A stretch of 64,000 nucleotides of DNA from Symbiodinium natans (taxonomy: Eukaryota; Sar; Dinophyceae; Suessiales; Symbiodiniaceae), in NCBI GenBank assembly GCA_905221605.1, contig CAJNDS010000231.1, positions 1 through 64,000 of the forward strand, read 5' to 3'. The position numbers were made by a program, and so were the translations under genes. Positions 28,741-39,719 of the stretch are shown one piece after another. Every line of letters begins with the position of its first letter. Positions within the stretch are counted from its first letter, which is position 1. Below the pieces are notes generated by a model that saw nothing but the letters and a program-made list of their open reading frames with translations, ran no database searches and had not been told where the DNA came from.

Positions 28741-31577
28741 TGGCTCAAGTCTCGGCTCAACCCCGGTGGGGTGCGCAGGTAGTGAGCTGTTCGGTGGCCT
28801 GGAGGCTGTACCTAAGGGTGGGCTCCAACAGGACTCAAACCGAAACCACTGTGTTTGCTCGGTAGTTCTGCCAGCCACATAGCTGCCTGTGTACGGCCTC
28901 GCCGAGTGCTGAGGGAACTTTCGACCTCGCTGCTGAGGGTGTTGTCGGCCTCGCATAAGCTGAGGATTGTGGAAAGTCTTCGGCCTCGCTCGGAGGGACA
29001 ACATAGTTCGGCCTCACCACGGTTGAGGGAAACACCTCCTGGAACCGAGGTGCAAGAAGATAGCAGACCTGTGCGAGCGAAGAGGGTTCCGAGGCCTTAA
29101 CTTCCTTTGTTGGAACAGGGCCCCGTCTCAACCGCAGATTTCCGCTCGTGGGCTATCGGCGACCAGAGTGGCCGTCCACAGTGCCCTGGACAGTGTGCCA
29201 CACGCCAAAGAGACTTGCTGCAAGGCAGACGGAGAGCGACGGACCATGCCGGCAATTGCGTGCTGTGTATTTGCATGGTCACACCAGGGGCGTCGTGAAG
29301 GGCTTTTCCTGGAACTGTCGCAGTCATATCGTATCCACTTTGTCCGTCGCACCAGGAGAGGCAACATAGCCTGGGGCAGCTGTGGGAATTGGAATGTCCA
29401 AAGAAGCCTGAATGCAGCTAACCTCCACCTGCAGCTCCGGGATTTCCGATGCTGTGAGGATGCGAGGCTTTGGAACATCGATTTCTATGTCGATCCCACA
29501 AACCCATCCCTGATGATTGATGGCAGCGGACGTGAAATCAGGTACCTGGGTAGGCTGGTGATTATGGTGTATGGCCCTGATGTGTCGAGAAGGATGCTGG
29601 CCTTGTCGGAAGATGATGAGGAATGGATGCTCCTTTGAGGTGATGAAACGTCGCCGGCCAGTAACCAGGCAAGTGGAAGTGGATTGAATTGCGAGCACAG
29701 CCTCGCCATTAAGGGCCATGTGAGGGCAAACCCGAATGCAGGCTTAGCTTGCCGGAATGAGGGTGATCAACATACCCTCGCAGCACAATGCTTTCAGAAC
29801 CCGTGAAACCAGCGGAGATGCCATGTGAGGCTATGCAAGGGCAGTTTCGGCCTCGCTATGCTGGAGTAAAGGTTCGGCCTCGCCTCGGCTGAGGGAATGG
29901 ATGGTTCGGCCTCGCCAAGGCTGAGGGAACAACAGAAGGGTTGCGAAAACGCCTCGCTGATGAAGAAGGTGCATGATGTTCCGGCCTCGCATCAGCTGAG
30001 GGAAGAATGATGGAATGGGCAGGCCGGGCACTTATTGGTCTGCCGGAATTGAGTCTGGGAGACTCTGGAAGCACTGCATGCAGCTTGGACGGCTGATGCT
30101 ACTGGGCGCAAAGCGGTAAAGCAGCTTGAAGCATAGACTCCGCGGTGCCGGTGTGTCGGAGCAATTGATAGGTACAACCGCAGCCCAGCAGTGCTCAATC
30201 AAACAATGCAACATTCGGCCTCGACTTTGGTCTGAGGGAATGTGAGCTATAAAGAGCAAACTCCAGAATATGGATGAGGGACACTGGCCAGGCATGGAGG
30301 CCAGCAAAGGGCAGGTACCAGCATTGCACTGGAGAAGCCTCGAGTCCCAATGGCAGTGAACTTTGTGGTGAGGAATACGTCGACTGGTAAGTAAGTGCGT
30401 GAAAGCCAGGGCGATTCTGGGGAGAACAGCAAGGCACGGTTAGCAAGTGCGAGAACACCGGAGCTGCTGAGAACCCTGGATTAGCCGGGACGTACTCCGT
30501 GGAGGATTCGTTGTCACTGCTTTCAGAAATGCCCACAAGGACCAAGCATGCAGCTGACCCGTGATCGCAGAGTGGGCCTCACTTCGGTTGAGGGTAATCG
30601 ACTCCCAAGTGAGAGTATGGAGTTTTGGTGGCAAACAAGAGAGCCAGCCGACTGTCTTTGGAACAATGGCTACGGCTGGATTGGAGAATGTCAAGTCTCA
30701 CAATGGATAGCGGCCTCGTACATAATATCCTCACAGGCAGGGTTTGACCTGGTAGTCGGCACCTTGCCCGGCCCCCTGTCAGGCGCCTGTACCGGCCACC
30801 TGTTGAAGGTGTGTGGCGTGGGGTCACCGGTGCGTAGCGGCGATTTCGGTCGCTTAGCGTCCTCCAGCCTAAAAAGGGGTATGTTTGGGCAGGTACTTCA
30901 CCTGTCCTCCTGCTTGGCTCGTGTTGGAGATGTGTGAATCGAGGGCATGGATCCGTCAAGGTGAGATGACGAGAAAGTGCAGAATTGGGCCTCAATCAAT
31001 ATGGAACGGTCTATGGGGATTGACCACCCCGCTGGTAGAGGGATAGCGGCCTCTGAGAATCGGAGGGCATGGATCACCTCCCGGCAAAAGCCACAGGAAG
31101 TATGCCCTGTGCATGCAAGAGGCAGCCACCGTAACCAGAGTCCATGAAGCCTTGGGCCATGACCTGGTTTGAAGACATGTCCGGCCTCACTACGGTTGAG
31201 GGGTGTGGATGGAAGCACTCAGGACATGCAATGAGACTCGTAGAACGAGCATCTGGGTCTACAGGAATTGACCTCCATTCGGTTGAGGGATAGCGGCCTC
31301 CACGAACGAGGGCATGGATCACCTCCCGAATAGACAACACAGAGAATGTGCAAGCATACAGGCAATTTGCCTTGGCCAAAGTCTTCAAGCCAATGGCAAC
31401 GACTTGGTCAAAACGACATTCCGGCCTCACTTCGGTTGAGGGTAGCGGTACGTCAAAACCGAGGACAAGGAATGAGAGGGGGAACTTACCGGCAGTTTCA
31501 CCCCACAGTTTTAGTAAGCTTTTGTTTCACTTGAACCCACAGCCCCTTCGGGTGGCTACGCCTCGCAGCGTGCAGAC
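28741..31577 (+). mobile_element. SL-relic-headed unit 3 (2.85 kb, non-autonomous)
   Basis: Head: TGGCTCAAG relic, ACCCC-GGT-GGGGT hairpin and about 170 bases nearly identical to the LINE head. Tail: two-hairpin motif at 31541-31577. The body carries one conserved 130-codon ORF, about 15 CGGCCTC...GAGGG hairpins and two GGTNAGTAAG motifs (30386, 30438). The sequence after its tail is altered (GTAAAATTCACC instead of GAAAGTTCCTGTC). Confidence 0.8.
29246..29638 (+). CDS. conserved 130-aa ORF of unit 3 (unrecognised)
   Basis: ATG 29246 is the first in-frame methionine; the frame is also open upstream to a GTG at 29168. The product has an Arg-rich segment (SYRIHFVRRTRRG), a Cys/Asp region (FRCCEDARLWNIDFYVD), a Gly-containing turn (MIDGSGREIRYLGRL) and an acidic end (LSEDDEEWMLL). 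All three tandem units keep it open at the same length with a few amino-acid changes. I recognise no family, and a frame preserved only by recent duplication cannot be excluded. Confidence 0.4.
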   Translation: MPAIACCVFAWSHQGRREGLFLELSQSYRIHFVRRTRRGNIAWGSCGNWNVQRSLNAANLHLQLRDFRCCEDARLWNIDFYVDPTNPSLMIDGSGREIRYLGRLVIMVYGPDVSRRMLALSEDDEEWMLL

Positions 31578-31589
31578 GTAAAATTCACC

Positions 31590-34497
31590 TGGCTCAAGTC
31601 TCGGCTCAACCCCGGTGGGGTGCGCAGGTAGAGAGCGGATCGGTGGCCTGGAGGCTGTACCTAAGGGTGGGCTCCAACAGGACTCAAACCGAAACCACTG
31701 TGTTTGCTCGGTAGTTCTGCCAGCCACATAGCTGCCTGTGTACGGCCTCGCCGAGTGCTGAGGGAACTTTCGACCTCGCTGCTGAGGGTGTTGTCGGCCT
31801 CGCCTAAGCTGAGGATTGTGGAAGTCTTCGGCCTCGCTCGGAGGGACAACATAGTTCGGCCTCACCACGGTTGAGGGAAACACCTCCTGGAACTGAGGTG
31901 CAAGAAGATAGCAGACCTGTGCGAGCGAAGAGGGTTCCGAGGCCTTAACTTCCTTTGTTGGAACAGGGCCCCGTCTCAACCGCAGATTTCCGCTCGTGAG
32001 CTATCGGCGACCAGAGTGGCCGTCCACTGTGCCCTGGACAGTGTGCCACACGCCAAAGAGACTTGCTGCAAGGCAGACGGAGAGCGACGGACCATGCCGG
32101 CAATTGCATGCTGTGTATTTGCATGGTCACACCAGGGGCGTCGTGAAGGGCTCTTCCTGGAACTGTCGCAGTCATATCGTATCCACTTTGTCCGTCGCAC
32201 CAGGAGAGGCAACACAGCCTGGGGCAGCTGTGGGAATTGGAATGTCCAAAGAAGCCTGAATGCAGCTAACCTCCACTTGCAGCTCCGGAACTTCCGATGC
32301 TGTGAAGATGCGAGACTTTGGAACATCGATTTCTATGTCGATCCCACAGACCCATCCCTGATGATTGATGGCAGCGGACGTGTAATCAGATACCTGGGAA
32401 GGCTGGTGATAATGCTGTATGGCCCTGATGTGTCGAGAAGGATGCTGGCCTTGTCGGAAGATGATGAGGAATGGATGCTCCTTTGAGGTGATGGAATGTC
32501 ACCGGCCAGTAACCAGGCAAGTGGAAGTGGATTGAATTGCGAGCACAGCCTCGCCATTAAGGGCCATGTGAGGGCAAACCCGAATGCAGGCTTAGCTTGC
32601 CGGAATGAGGGTGATCCACATACCCTCGCAGAACAATGCTTTCAGAACCGTGAAACCAGCGGAGATGCCATGTGAGGCTATGCAAGGGCAGTTTCGGCCT
32701 CGCTATGCTGGAGCAAAGGTTCGGCCTCGCCGGGCTGAGGGAATGGATGTTTCGGCCTCGCCACGGCTGAGGGAACAACAGAAGGGTTGCGAAAACGCCT
32801 CGCTGATGAAGACCGGTGCATGATGTTCCGGCCTCGCTTCAGCTGAGGGAAGAATGATGGCAAGCAGTTCCTGGAAAAGATGCCGCATGGGCACAAGAGG
32901 GACTGATAATTGCGAGCATGACATGGAATGGGCAGGCCGGGCACTGGCATGAATGGTCTGCCGGAATTGAGTCTGGGAGACTCTGGAAGCACTGCATGCA
33001 GCTTGGACGGCTGATGCTACTGGGTGCAAAGCGGTCAAGAGCTTGAAGCATAGACTCCGCGGTGCCGGTGTGTCGGAGCAATTGATAGAAGACAACCGCA
33101 GCCCAGCAGTGCTCAATCACACAAAGCAATCATTCGGCCTCGACTTAGGTCTGAGGGAATGTGAGATATGGAAAGAGCAAACTCCAGAATATGGATAAAG
33201 GAAACTGGCCAGGCATGGAGGCCAGCAAAGAGCAGGTACCAGCATTGCACTGGAGAAGCCTCGAGTCCAAATGGCAGTGAACTTTGTGGTGAGGAATACG
33301 TCGACTGGTGAGTAAGTGCGAGAAAGCCAGGGCGATTCTGGGGAGAACAGCAAGGCACGGTTAGTAAGTGCGAGAACACCGGAGCTGCTGAGAACCCTGG
33401 ATTAGCCGGGACGTACTCCGTGAAGGATTCGTTGTCACTGCTTTCAGAAATGCCCACAAGGACCAAGCATGCAGCTAACCCGTGGTTGCAGAGTGGGCCT
33501 CACTTCGGTTGAGGGTAATCGACTCCCAAGTGAGAGTATGGAGTTTTGGTGGCAAACAAGAGAGCCAGCCGAATGTCTTGAACAATGGCTACGGCTGGAT
33601 TGGAGAATGTCAAGTCTCACAATGGATAGCGGCCTCGTACATAATATCCTCACAGGCAGGGTGGGTTTGACCTGGTAGTCGGCACCTTGCCCGGCCCCCT
33701 GTCAGGCGCCTGTACCGGCCACCTGTTGAAGGTGTGTGGCGTGGGGTCACCGGTGCGTAGCGGCGATTTCGGTCGCTTAGCGTCCTCCAGCCTAAAAAGG
33801 GGTATGTTTGGGCAGGTACTTCACCTGTTCCTCCTGCTTGGCTCGTGTTGGAGATGTGTGAATCGAGGGCATGGATCCGTCAAGGTGAGATGACAAGAAA
33901 GTGCAGAATTGGGCCTCATCGGAACGGTCTGTATATGGGGATTGACCACCCCGCCGGTAGAGGGATAGCGGCCTCTGAGAATCGGAGGGCATGGATCACC
34001 TCCCGGCAAAAGCCACAGGAAGTATGCCCTGTGCATCAAGAGGCAGCCACCGTAACCAGAGTCCATGAAGCCTTGGGCCATGACCTGGTTTGAAGACATG
34101 TCCGGCCTCACTTCGGTTGAGGGGTGTGGATGGAAGCACTCAGGACATGCAACGAGACTCGTAGAACGAGCATCTGGGTCTACAGGAATGACCTCCATTC
34201 GGTTGAGGGATAGCGGCCTCCACGAACGAGGGCATGGATCACCTCCCGAATAGACAACACAGAGAATGAGCAAGCATACAGGCAATTTGCCTTGGCCAAA
34301 GTCTTTAAGCCAATGGCAACGACTTGGTCAAAACGACATTCCGGCCTCACTTCGGTTGAGGGTAGCGGTACGTCAAAACCGAGGACAAGGAATGAGAGGG
34401 GGAACTTACCGGCAGTTTCACCCCACAGTTTTAGTAAGCTTTTGTTTCACTTGAACCCACAGCCCCTTCGGGTGGCTACGCCTCGCAGCGTGCAGAC
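31590..34497 (+). mobile_element. SL-relic-headed unit 4 (2.9 kb)
   Basis: A second copy of the 2.85-kb unit, with an extra segment of about 70 bases near 32868-32935 (within the region after the third hairpin group) that explains its greater length. The head relic is GGCTCAAG at 31591-31598 and the tail is at 34461-34497, followed by GAAAGTTCCTGTC (34498-34510). Confidence 0.8.
32094..32486 (+). CDS. conserved 130-aa ORF of unit 4 (unrecognised)
   Basis: Same ORF as in unit 3, intact. Differences visible include R-N-FRCC for R-D-FRCC, PTDPSLM for PTNPSLM, GRVIR for GREIR and IMLYG for IMVYG, so several of the changes are amino-acid replacing. Confidence 0.4.
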   Translation: MPAIACCVFAWSHQGRREGLFLELSQSYRIHFVRRTRRGNTAWGSCGNWNVQRSLNAANLHLQLRNFRCCEDARLWNIDFYVDPTDPSLMIDGSGRVIRYLGRLVIMLYGPDVSRRMLALSEDDEEWMLL

Positions 34498-34510
34498 GAA
34501 AGTTCCTGTC

Positions 34511-37349
34511 TGGCTCAAGTCTCGGCTCAACCCCGGTGGGGTGCGCAGGTAGTGAGCTGTTCGGTGGCCTGGAGGCTGTACCTAAGGGTGGGCTCCAACA
34601 GGACTCAAACCGAAACCACTGTGTTTGCTCGGTAGTTCTGCCAGCCACATAGCTGCCTGTGTACGGCCTCGCCGAGTGCTGAGGGAACTTTCGACCTCGC
34701 TGCTGAGGGTGTTGTCGGCCTCGCCTAAGCTGAGGATTGTGGAAAGTCTTCGGCCTCGCTCGGAGGGACAACATAGTTCGGCCTCACCACGGTTGAGGGA
34801 AACACCTCCTGGAACTGAGGTGCAAGAAGATAGCAGACCTGTGCGAGCGAAGAGGGTTCCGAGGCCTTAACTTCCTTTGTTGGAACAGGGCCCCGTCTCA
34901 ACCGCAGATTTCCGCTCGTGGGCTATCGGCGACCAGAGTGGCCGTCCACAGTGCCCTGGACAGTGTGCCACACGCCAAAGAGACTTGCTGCAAGGCAGAC
35001 GGAGAGCGACGGACCATGCCGGCAATTGCGTGCTGTGTATTTGCATGGTCACACCAGGGGCGTCGTGAAGGGCTTTTCCTGGAACTGTCGCAGTCATATC
35101 GTATCCACTTTGTCCGTCGCACCAGGAGAGGCAACATAGCCTGGGGCAGCTGTGGGAATTGGAATGTCCAAAGAAGCCTGAATGCAGCTAACCTCCACCT
35201 GCAGCTCCGGGGTTTCCGATGCTGCGAGGATGCGAGGCTTTGGAACATCGATTTCTATGTCGATCCCACAAACCCAACCCTGATGATTGATGGCAGCGGA
35301 CGTGAAATCAGGTACCTGGGTAGGCTGGTGATTATGGTGTATGGCCCTGATGTGTCGAGAAGGATGCTGGCCTTGTCGGAAGATGATGAGGAATGGATGC
35401 TCCTTTGAGGTGATGAAACGTCGCCGGCCAGTAACCAGGCAAGTGGAAGTGGATTGAATTGCGAGCACAGCCTCGCCTTTAAGGGCCATGTGAGGGCAAA
35501 CCCGAATGCAGGCTTAGCTTGCCGGAATGAGGGTGATCAACAGACCCTCGCAGCACAATGCTTTCAGAACCCGTGAAACCAGCGGAGATGCCATGTGAGG
35601 CTATGCAAGGGCAGTTTCGGCCTCGCTATGCTGGAGTAAAGGTTCGGCCTCGCCTTGGCTGAGGGAATGGATGGTTCGGCCTCGCCAAGGCTGAGGGAAC
35701 AACAGAAGGGTTGCGAAAACGCCTCGCTGATGAAGAAGGTGCATGATGTTCCGGCCTCGCATCAGCTGAGGGAAGAATGATGGAATGGGCAGGCTGGGCA
35801 CTTATTGGTCTGCCGGAATTGAGTCTTGGAGACTCTGGAAGCACTGCATGCAGCTTGGACGGCTGATGCTACTGGGCGCAAAGCGGTAAAGCAGCTTGAA
35901 GCATTGACTCCGCGGTGCCGGTGCGTCGGAGCAATTGATAGGTACAACCGCAGCCCAGCAGTGCTCAATCAAACAAAGCAACATTCGGCCTCGACTTTGG
36001 TCTGAGGGAATGTGAGCTATAAAGAGCAAACTCCAGAATATGGATGAGGGACACTGGCCAGGCATGGAGGCCAGCAAAGGGCAGGTACCAGCATTGCACT
36101 GGAGAAGCCTCGAGTCCCAATGGCAGTGAACTTTGTGGTGAGGAATACGTCGACTGGTAAGTAAGTGCGAGAAAGCCAGGGCGATTCTGGGGAGAACAGC
36201 AAGGCACGGTTAGTAAGTGCGAGAACACCGGAGCTGCTGAGAACCCTGGATTAGCCGGGACGTACTCCGTGGAGGATTCGTTGTCACTGCTTTCAGAAAT
36301 GCCCACAAGGACCAAGCATGCAGCTAACCCGTGGTCGCAGAGTGGGCCTCACTTCGGTTGAGGGTAATCGACTCCCAAGTGAGAGTATGGAGTTTTGGTG
36401 GCAAACAAGAGAGCCAGCCGACTGTCTTTGGAACAATGGCTACGGCTGGATTGGAGAATGTCAAGTCTCACAATGGATAGCGGCCTCGTACATAATATCC
36501 TCACAGGCAGGGTGGGTTTGACCTGGTAGTCGGCACCTTGCCCGGCCCCCTGTCAGGCGCCTGTACCGGCCACCTGTTGAAGGTGTGTGGCGTGGGGTCA
36601 CCGGTGCGTAGCGGCGATTTCGGTCGCTTAGCGTCCTCCAGCCTAAAAAGGGGTATGTTTGGGCAGGTACTTCACCTGTTCCTCCTGCTTGGCTCGTGTT
36701 GGAGATGTGTGAATCGAGGGCATGGATCCGTCAAGGTGAGATGACGAGAAAGTGCAGAATTGGGCCTCAATCGGAACGGTCTATGTATGGGGATTGACCA
36801 CCCCGCCGGTAGAGGGATAGCGGCCTCTGAGAATCGGAGGGCATGGATCACCTCCCGGCAAAAGCCACAGGAAGTATGCCCTGTGCATCAAGAGGCAGCC
36901 ACCGTAACCAGAGTCCATGAAGCCTTGGGCCATGACCTGGTTTGAAGACATGTCCGGCCTCACTACGGTTGAGGGGTGTGGATGGAAGCACTCAGGACAT
37001 GCAATGAGACTCGTAGAACGAGCATCTGGGTCTACAGGAATGACCTCCATTCGGTTGAGGGATAGCGGCCTCCACGAACGAGGGCATGGATCACCTCCCG
37101 AATAGACAACACAGAGAATGTGCAAGCATACAGGCAATTTGCCTTGGCCAAAGTCTTCAAGCCAATGGCAACGACTTGGTCAAAACGACGTTCCGGCCTC
37201 ACTTCGGTTGAGGGTAGCGGTACGTCAAAACCGAGGACAAGGAATGAGAGGGGGAACTTACCGGCAGTTTCACCCCACAGTTTTAGTAAGCTTTTGTTTC
37301 ACTTGAACCCACAGCCCCTTCGGGTGGCTACGCCTCGCAGCGTGCAGAC
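34511..37349 (+). mobile_element. SL-relic-headed unit 5 (2.85 kb)
   Basis: A third copy, closest to unit 3. The head relic is TGGCTCAAG at 34511-34519 and the tail is at 37313-37349, after which the copia 3' LTR resumes with GAAAGTTCCTGTCTAAGG. Confidence 0.82.
35016..35408 (+). CDS. conserved 130-aa ORF of unit 5 (unrecognised)
   Basis: Same ORF, intact, differing from unit 3 at R-G-FRCC and PTNPTLM. Confidence 0.4.
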   Translation: MPAIACCVFAWSHQGRREGLFLELSQSYRIHFVRRTRRGNIAWGSCGNWNVQRSLNAANLHLQLRGFRCCEDARLWNIDFYVDPTNPTLMIDGSGREIRYLGRLVIMVYGPDVSRRMLALSEDDEEWMLL

Positions 37350-37745
37350 GAAAGTTCCTGTCTAAGGACATGTTAACTTTGTTGTCCTGCATGCTGGCTC
37401 AGAGTTGTGTGTGTGTAGTTGTAGGAACTCCGTAGTTGTGCCTTGGAGGCTCGACGGGAGTGCTGCTTTAAGTGGGAAAGCCTTTTGAAGTGCTTGAGTT
37501 GTAGGGATGTGTGTCTGGAAGCTGTAGAAGTGACTGTGCACGTTTTTGCTTGCTTTAGGTGTAGTTGGGTAGGTCCCGAGAACTCCCACTGACGTTTGAG
37601 TTTGTTTTGTGGCTGTGGAGAACACGTGGCAGAGCAGAGTTTTCACCTGTGTGTAAAGAGTTTCACTGACGAAGCCTCCGGCTTATGACTTTGGCTCAAG
37701 TCGTGAGAAAAAGAGGGTTCAGCGCGCTGCTGCTGTGTTTTCACA
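37350..37745 (+). repeat. right fragment of the split 3' LTR of copia copy 2
   Basis: Starting GAAAGTTCCTGTCTAAGG, it lacks only the first three LTR bases (TGT), which are at 16503-16505. It ends TTTTCACA and is followed by AAACC. The leader relic TTTGGCTCAAG is at 37690-37700. It is slightly closer to the copy 1 LTR (about three differences over the compared part) than to its own 5' LTR. Confidence 0.88.
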
Positions 37746-37750
37746 AAACC
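37746..37750. repeat. 5-bp target-site duplication AAACC (right)
   Basis: Matches 7600-7604, across the 30.1-kb element. Confidence 0.8.
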
Positions 37751-37805
37751 TAGGTTGAACCTGGGTTGAACTTGGGTTGAACCTGGCTTGAACCTGGGTT
37801 GTTCA
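37751..37805. repeat. TTGAACCTGGG minisatellite, right flank
   Basis: About four to five repeats of GGTTGAACCTGGG-type sequence, the continuation of the array at 7339-7604. Confidence 0.85.
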
Positions 37806-39305
37806 ATCTTGTAAAGCAAAAAGAGAGAAGAGAATTTATTCTAAATTCCACCCCCTTGAATATTCTTTTGTTTTTCGTATTTCATTCTTCGAAAACTCAG
37901 AGGAGAAGGGAGAAGGGAATTTCTACCCTCGAATTTCTCGAATTTTTTGTATTTCCTTATTCGAAAATCAGAGGAGTCGAAGACGAGACAGTTGTTGTTT
38001 CTAAAAGTAAAGAGCGGGGGGGTTGGGGGACGCAAACCGAACCGTTTTGAAAAGGCAAAGTGTCTTTCCACAATGTGAATAAGTGCGAGCGAAGCAAGCA
38101 AAACACCGGAGTACATCTGACATGTTTTGTTGTTAGAGCTTGTTTTTTGATGGTTTTACATTTTGACGTCTGTTGATTGTCAGGTCTTTCTCTCTTCAGT
38201 CTTCTGCTCAATCTTGGTTGGCTTCTCTTTTGGTTCCAAGTGTCCGGTCTTGGGTTCTGAAGTTGTTGGATCTGTTGATTGTGCTTGGGATTCAGTCCTT
38301 TGAGCTTAGTCTGTTCTTTTTGTTGTGACTTAGCTTCCAGTCAATTGGGTTTCCTGGTTTGTTTTCTTGTTATTCAAGTTGAATCAGTCTTGGTCCTCGT
38401 TGGCCTTGGGTCCATTATTGATTTTTTTTGGCATTTTGGCCTTCCTTTAGTTCAACTTGGTTGGTGATTTGGCATGTTTCTTTGTGGGTCCGAAATGGAG
38501 CAAGTTTGGGGACTAGAATTGGGGGTGTCTGCAACCATGAATCTGGCAACGCACGTCTGGCCCCCCCAAAGTGGGTTTTTAACTTGAGATCTGCAAATTT
38601 TTTTTGCCGGACCAGCTTTGCAATTCTTGTTCTTCTGCAAATGTGTGTCCGTATGTGTGTTAGCGCCATGGAATTTGCAGCTGTGGTTGCAGGAGCAGTT
38701 TTGAACCCATTTTTGGGATCCCAATTTTGGGCCCATTTTGGGGTCAATAATTTGGAACCCAAGCATGTAAAACAATGAAAAGACCTCCTCTCTTTTTTTG
38801 TCCACAGACAGCACGCCTGCAACGACAGCTGTCGTGTTGAGCTGAAGTAGTCTCTTGTGGAGGTGGTCTATTGCGGCTGCAACAGTACTGGAGATGGCGG
38901 CGGCGGTGTCTGTCGCTGCAGCTTTCACGGAGAAGTGGCGCTGAGCAGGCTCGACGCATGGGCTCGTGATGTGCAGGACATGTGTTGGACAGCGGAACAA
39001 TGGTCTACAAGATTAATGCCTTCGTTCGTGTGTCAATCGTCACACCTTGGTGCCTCCGAGAAAGAACACATCCTGGCTTCAACCCTTCTGATCACCCGCT
39101 GAATTTCCTTGACGGAGATTGCCAGCCACAAGATCCTCTCCGGGAGGGGTCTTTTATTTTGCCTTCTGTGTGCGCCTCTTTCCGCTGGCATTCGTCCTTT
39201 GTTTTGTTGTTTGTTTGGTTGTTTCGCGCTGCTGGCGGTGTTCATGTTTCCGTTGCTTGTTTGCTCAAGCTTTGTTTCACTTCCGACCCAACCCACAAGA
39301 CCGAC

Positions 39306-39344
39306 CTGCTGCTGACGTAGTAAAGAGGCGCCCACTTCAAAAAA
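39306..39344 (+). repeat. short diverged repeat, first copy
   Basis: CTGCTG...GTAGTAAAGAGGCGCCC followed by ACTTCAAAAAA. Paired with 39681-39719. Confidence 0.5.
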
Positions 39345-39680
39345 TACCACTGCTGGTTCAAGTTCTGGTGGTTTGGGGCTCATGGGCGATCGCTCTCAAC
39401 ACTGTTAGTTATCTATGCCATTTTGCTTGTCCTTCCTTGCCTTACGGCCTATGTCTGTACCAGACGTGGCGCAGCATTGCTATGGGTGACGGGCAGCTGA
39501 GTGATTGGTGCCGGCAGTTTCTTCTTTGTATTGGTTTCACCTTGCTGGCCTTGCGTTAAGTTTCTTGCAATAAGGGCCTCTGCGCGTGCGGTCGCTTCTT
39601 TGTAGTCACAACTTCTTTTACGCTCGCTGGCCTGTGCAGTTTGACTCTCAAAGTAGGTGTCTCTGAATAGACTGGCCCAC

Positions 39681-39719
39681 TGTGCTGCTGTGGTAAAGGG
39701 GCGTCCGCTTCAAAAAAAA
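39681..39719 (+). repeat. short diverged repeat, second copy
   Basis: TGTGCTGCTGTGGTAAAGGG followed by GCGTCCGCTTCAAAAAAAA, about 375 bases after the first copy. Confidence 0.5.

Larger units (their letters stand above)
7605..37745 (+). mobile_element. 30.1-kb composite Ty1/copia element, copy 2, with a nested SL-headed array
   Basis: The left boundary is the 5' LTR at 7605 and the right boundary the LTR end at 37745. Both are flanked by AAACC and by the same minisatellite. Between them lie a complete set of copia genes to 16387, a polypurine tract (16494-16502), the first bases of the 3' LTR (16503-16516), about 20.8 kb of nested units, and the remaining 3' LTR (37350-37745). Removing the nested array leaves an element of about 9.3 kb with two 398-399 bp LTRs. 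The duplication plus shared flanks make this more likely than an unrelated solo LTR at the right. Confidence 0.82.

Noticed and set aside
29324-29719. Minus-strand ORF opposite the 130-aa ORF (also in units 4 and 5 in part)
   Set aside because: It is a mirror of the plus-strand frame, is not equally long in unit 4, and has no domain features.
37350-37745. A solo LTR unrelated to the copia copies at the left
   Set aside because: The AAACC duplication, shared minisatellite and the leftover 14 LTR bases at 16503 fit a split 3' LTR of copy 2 better.
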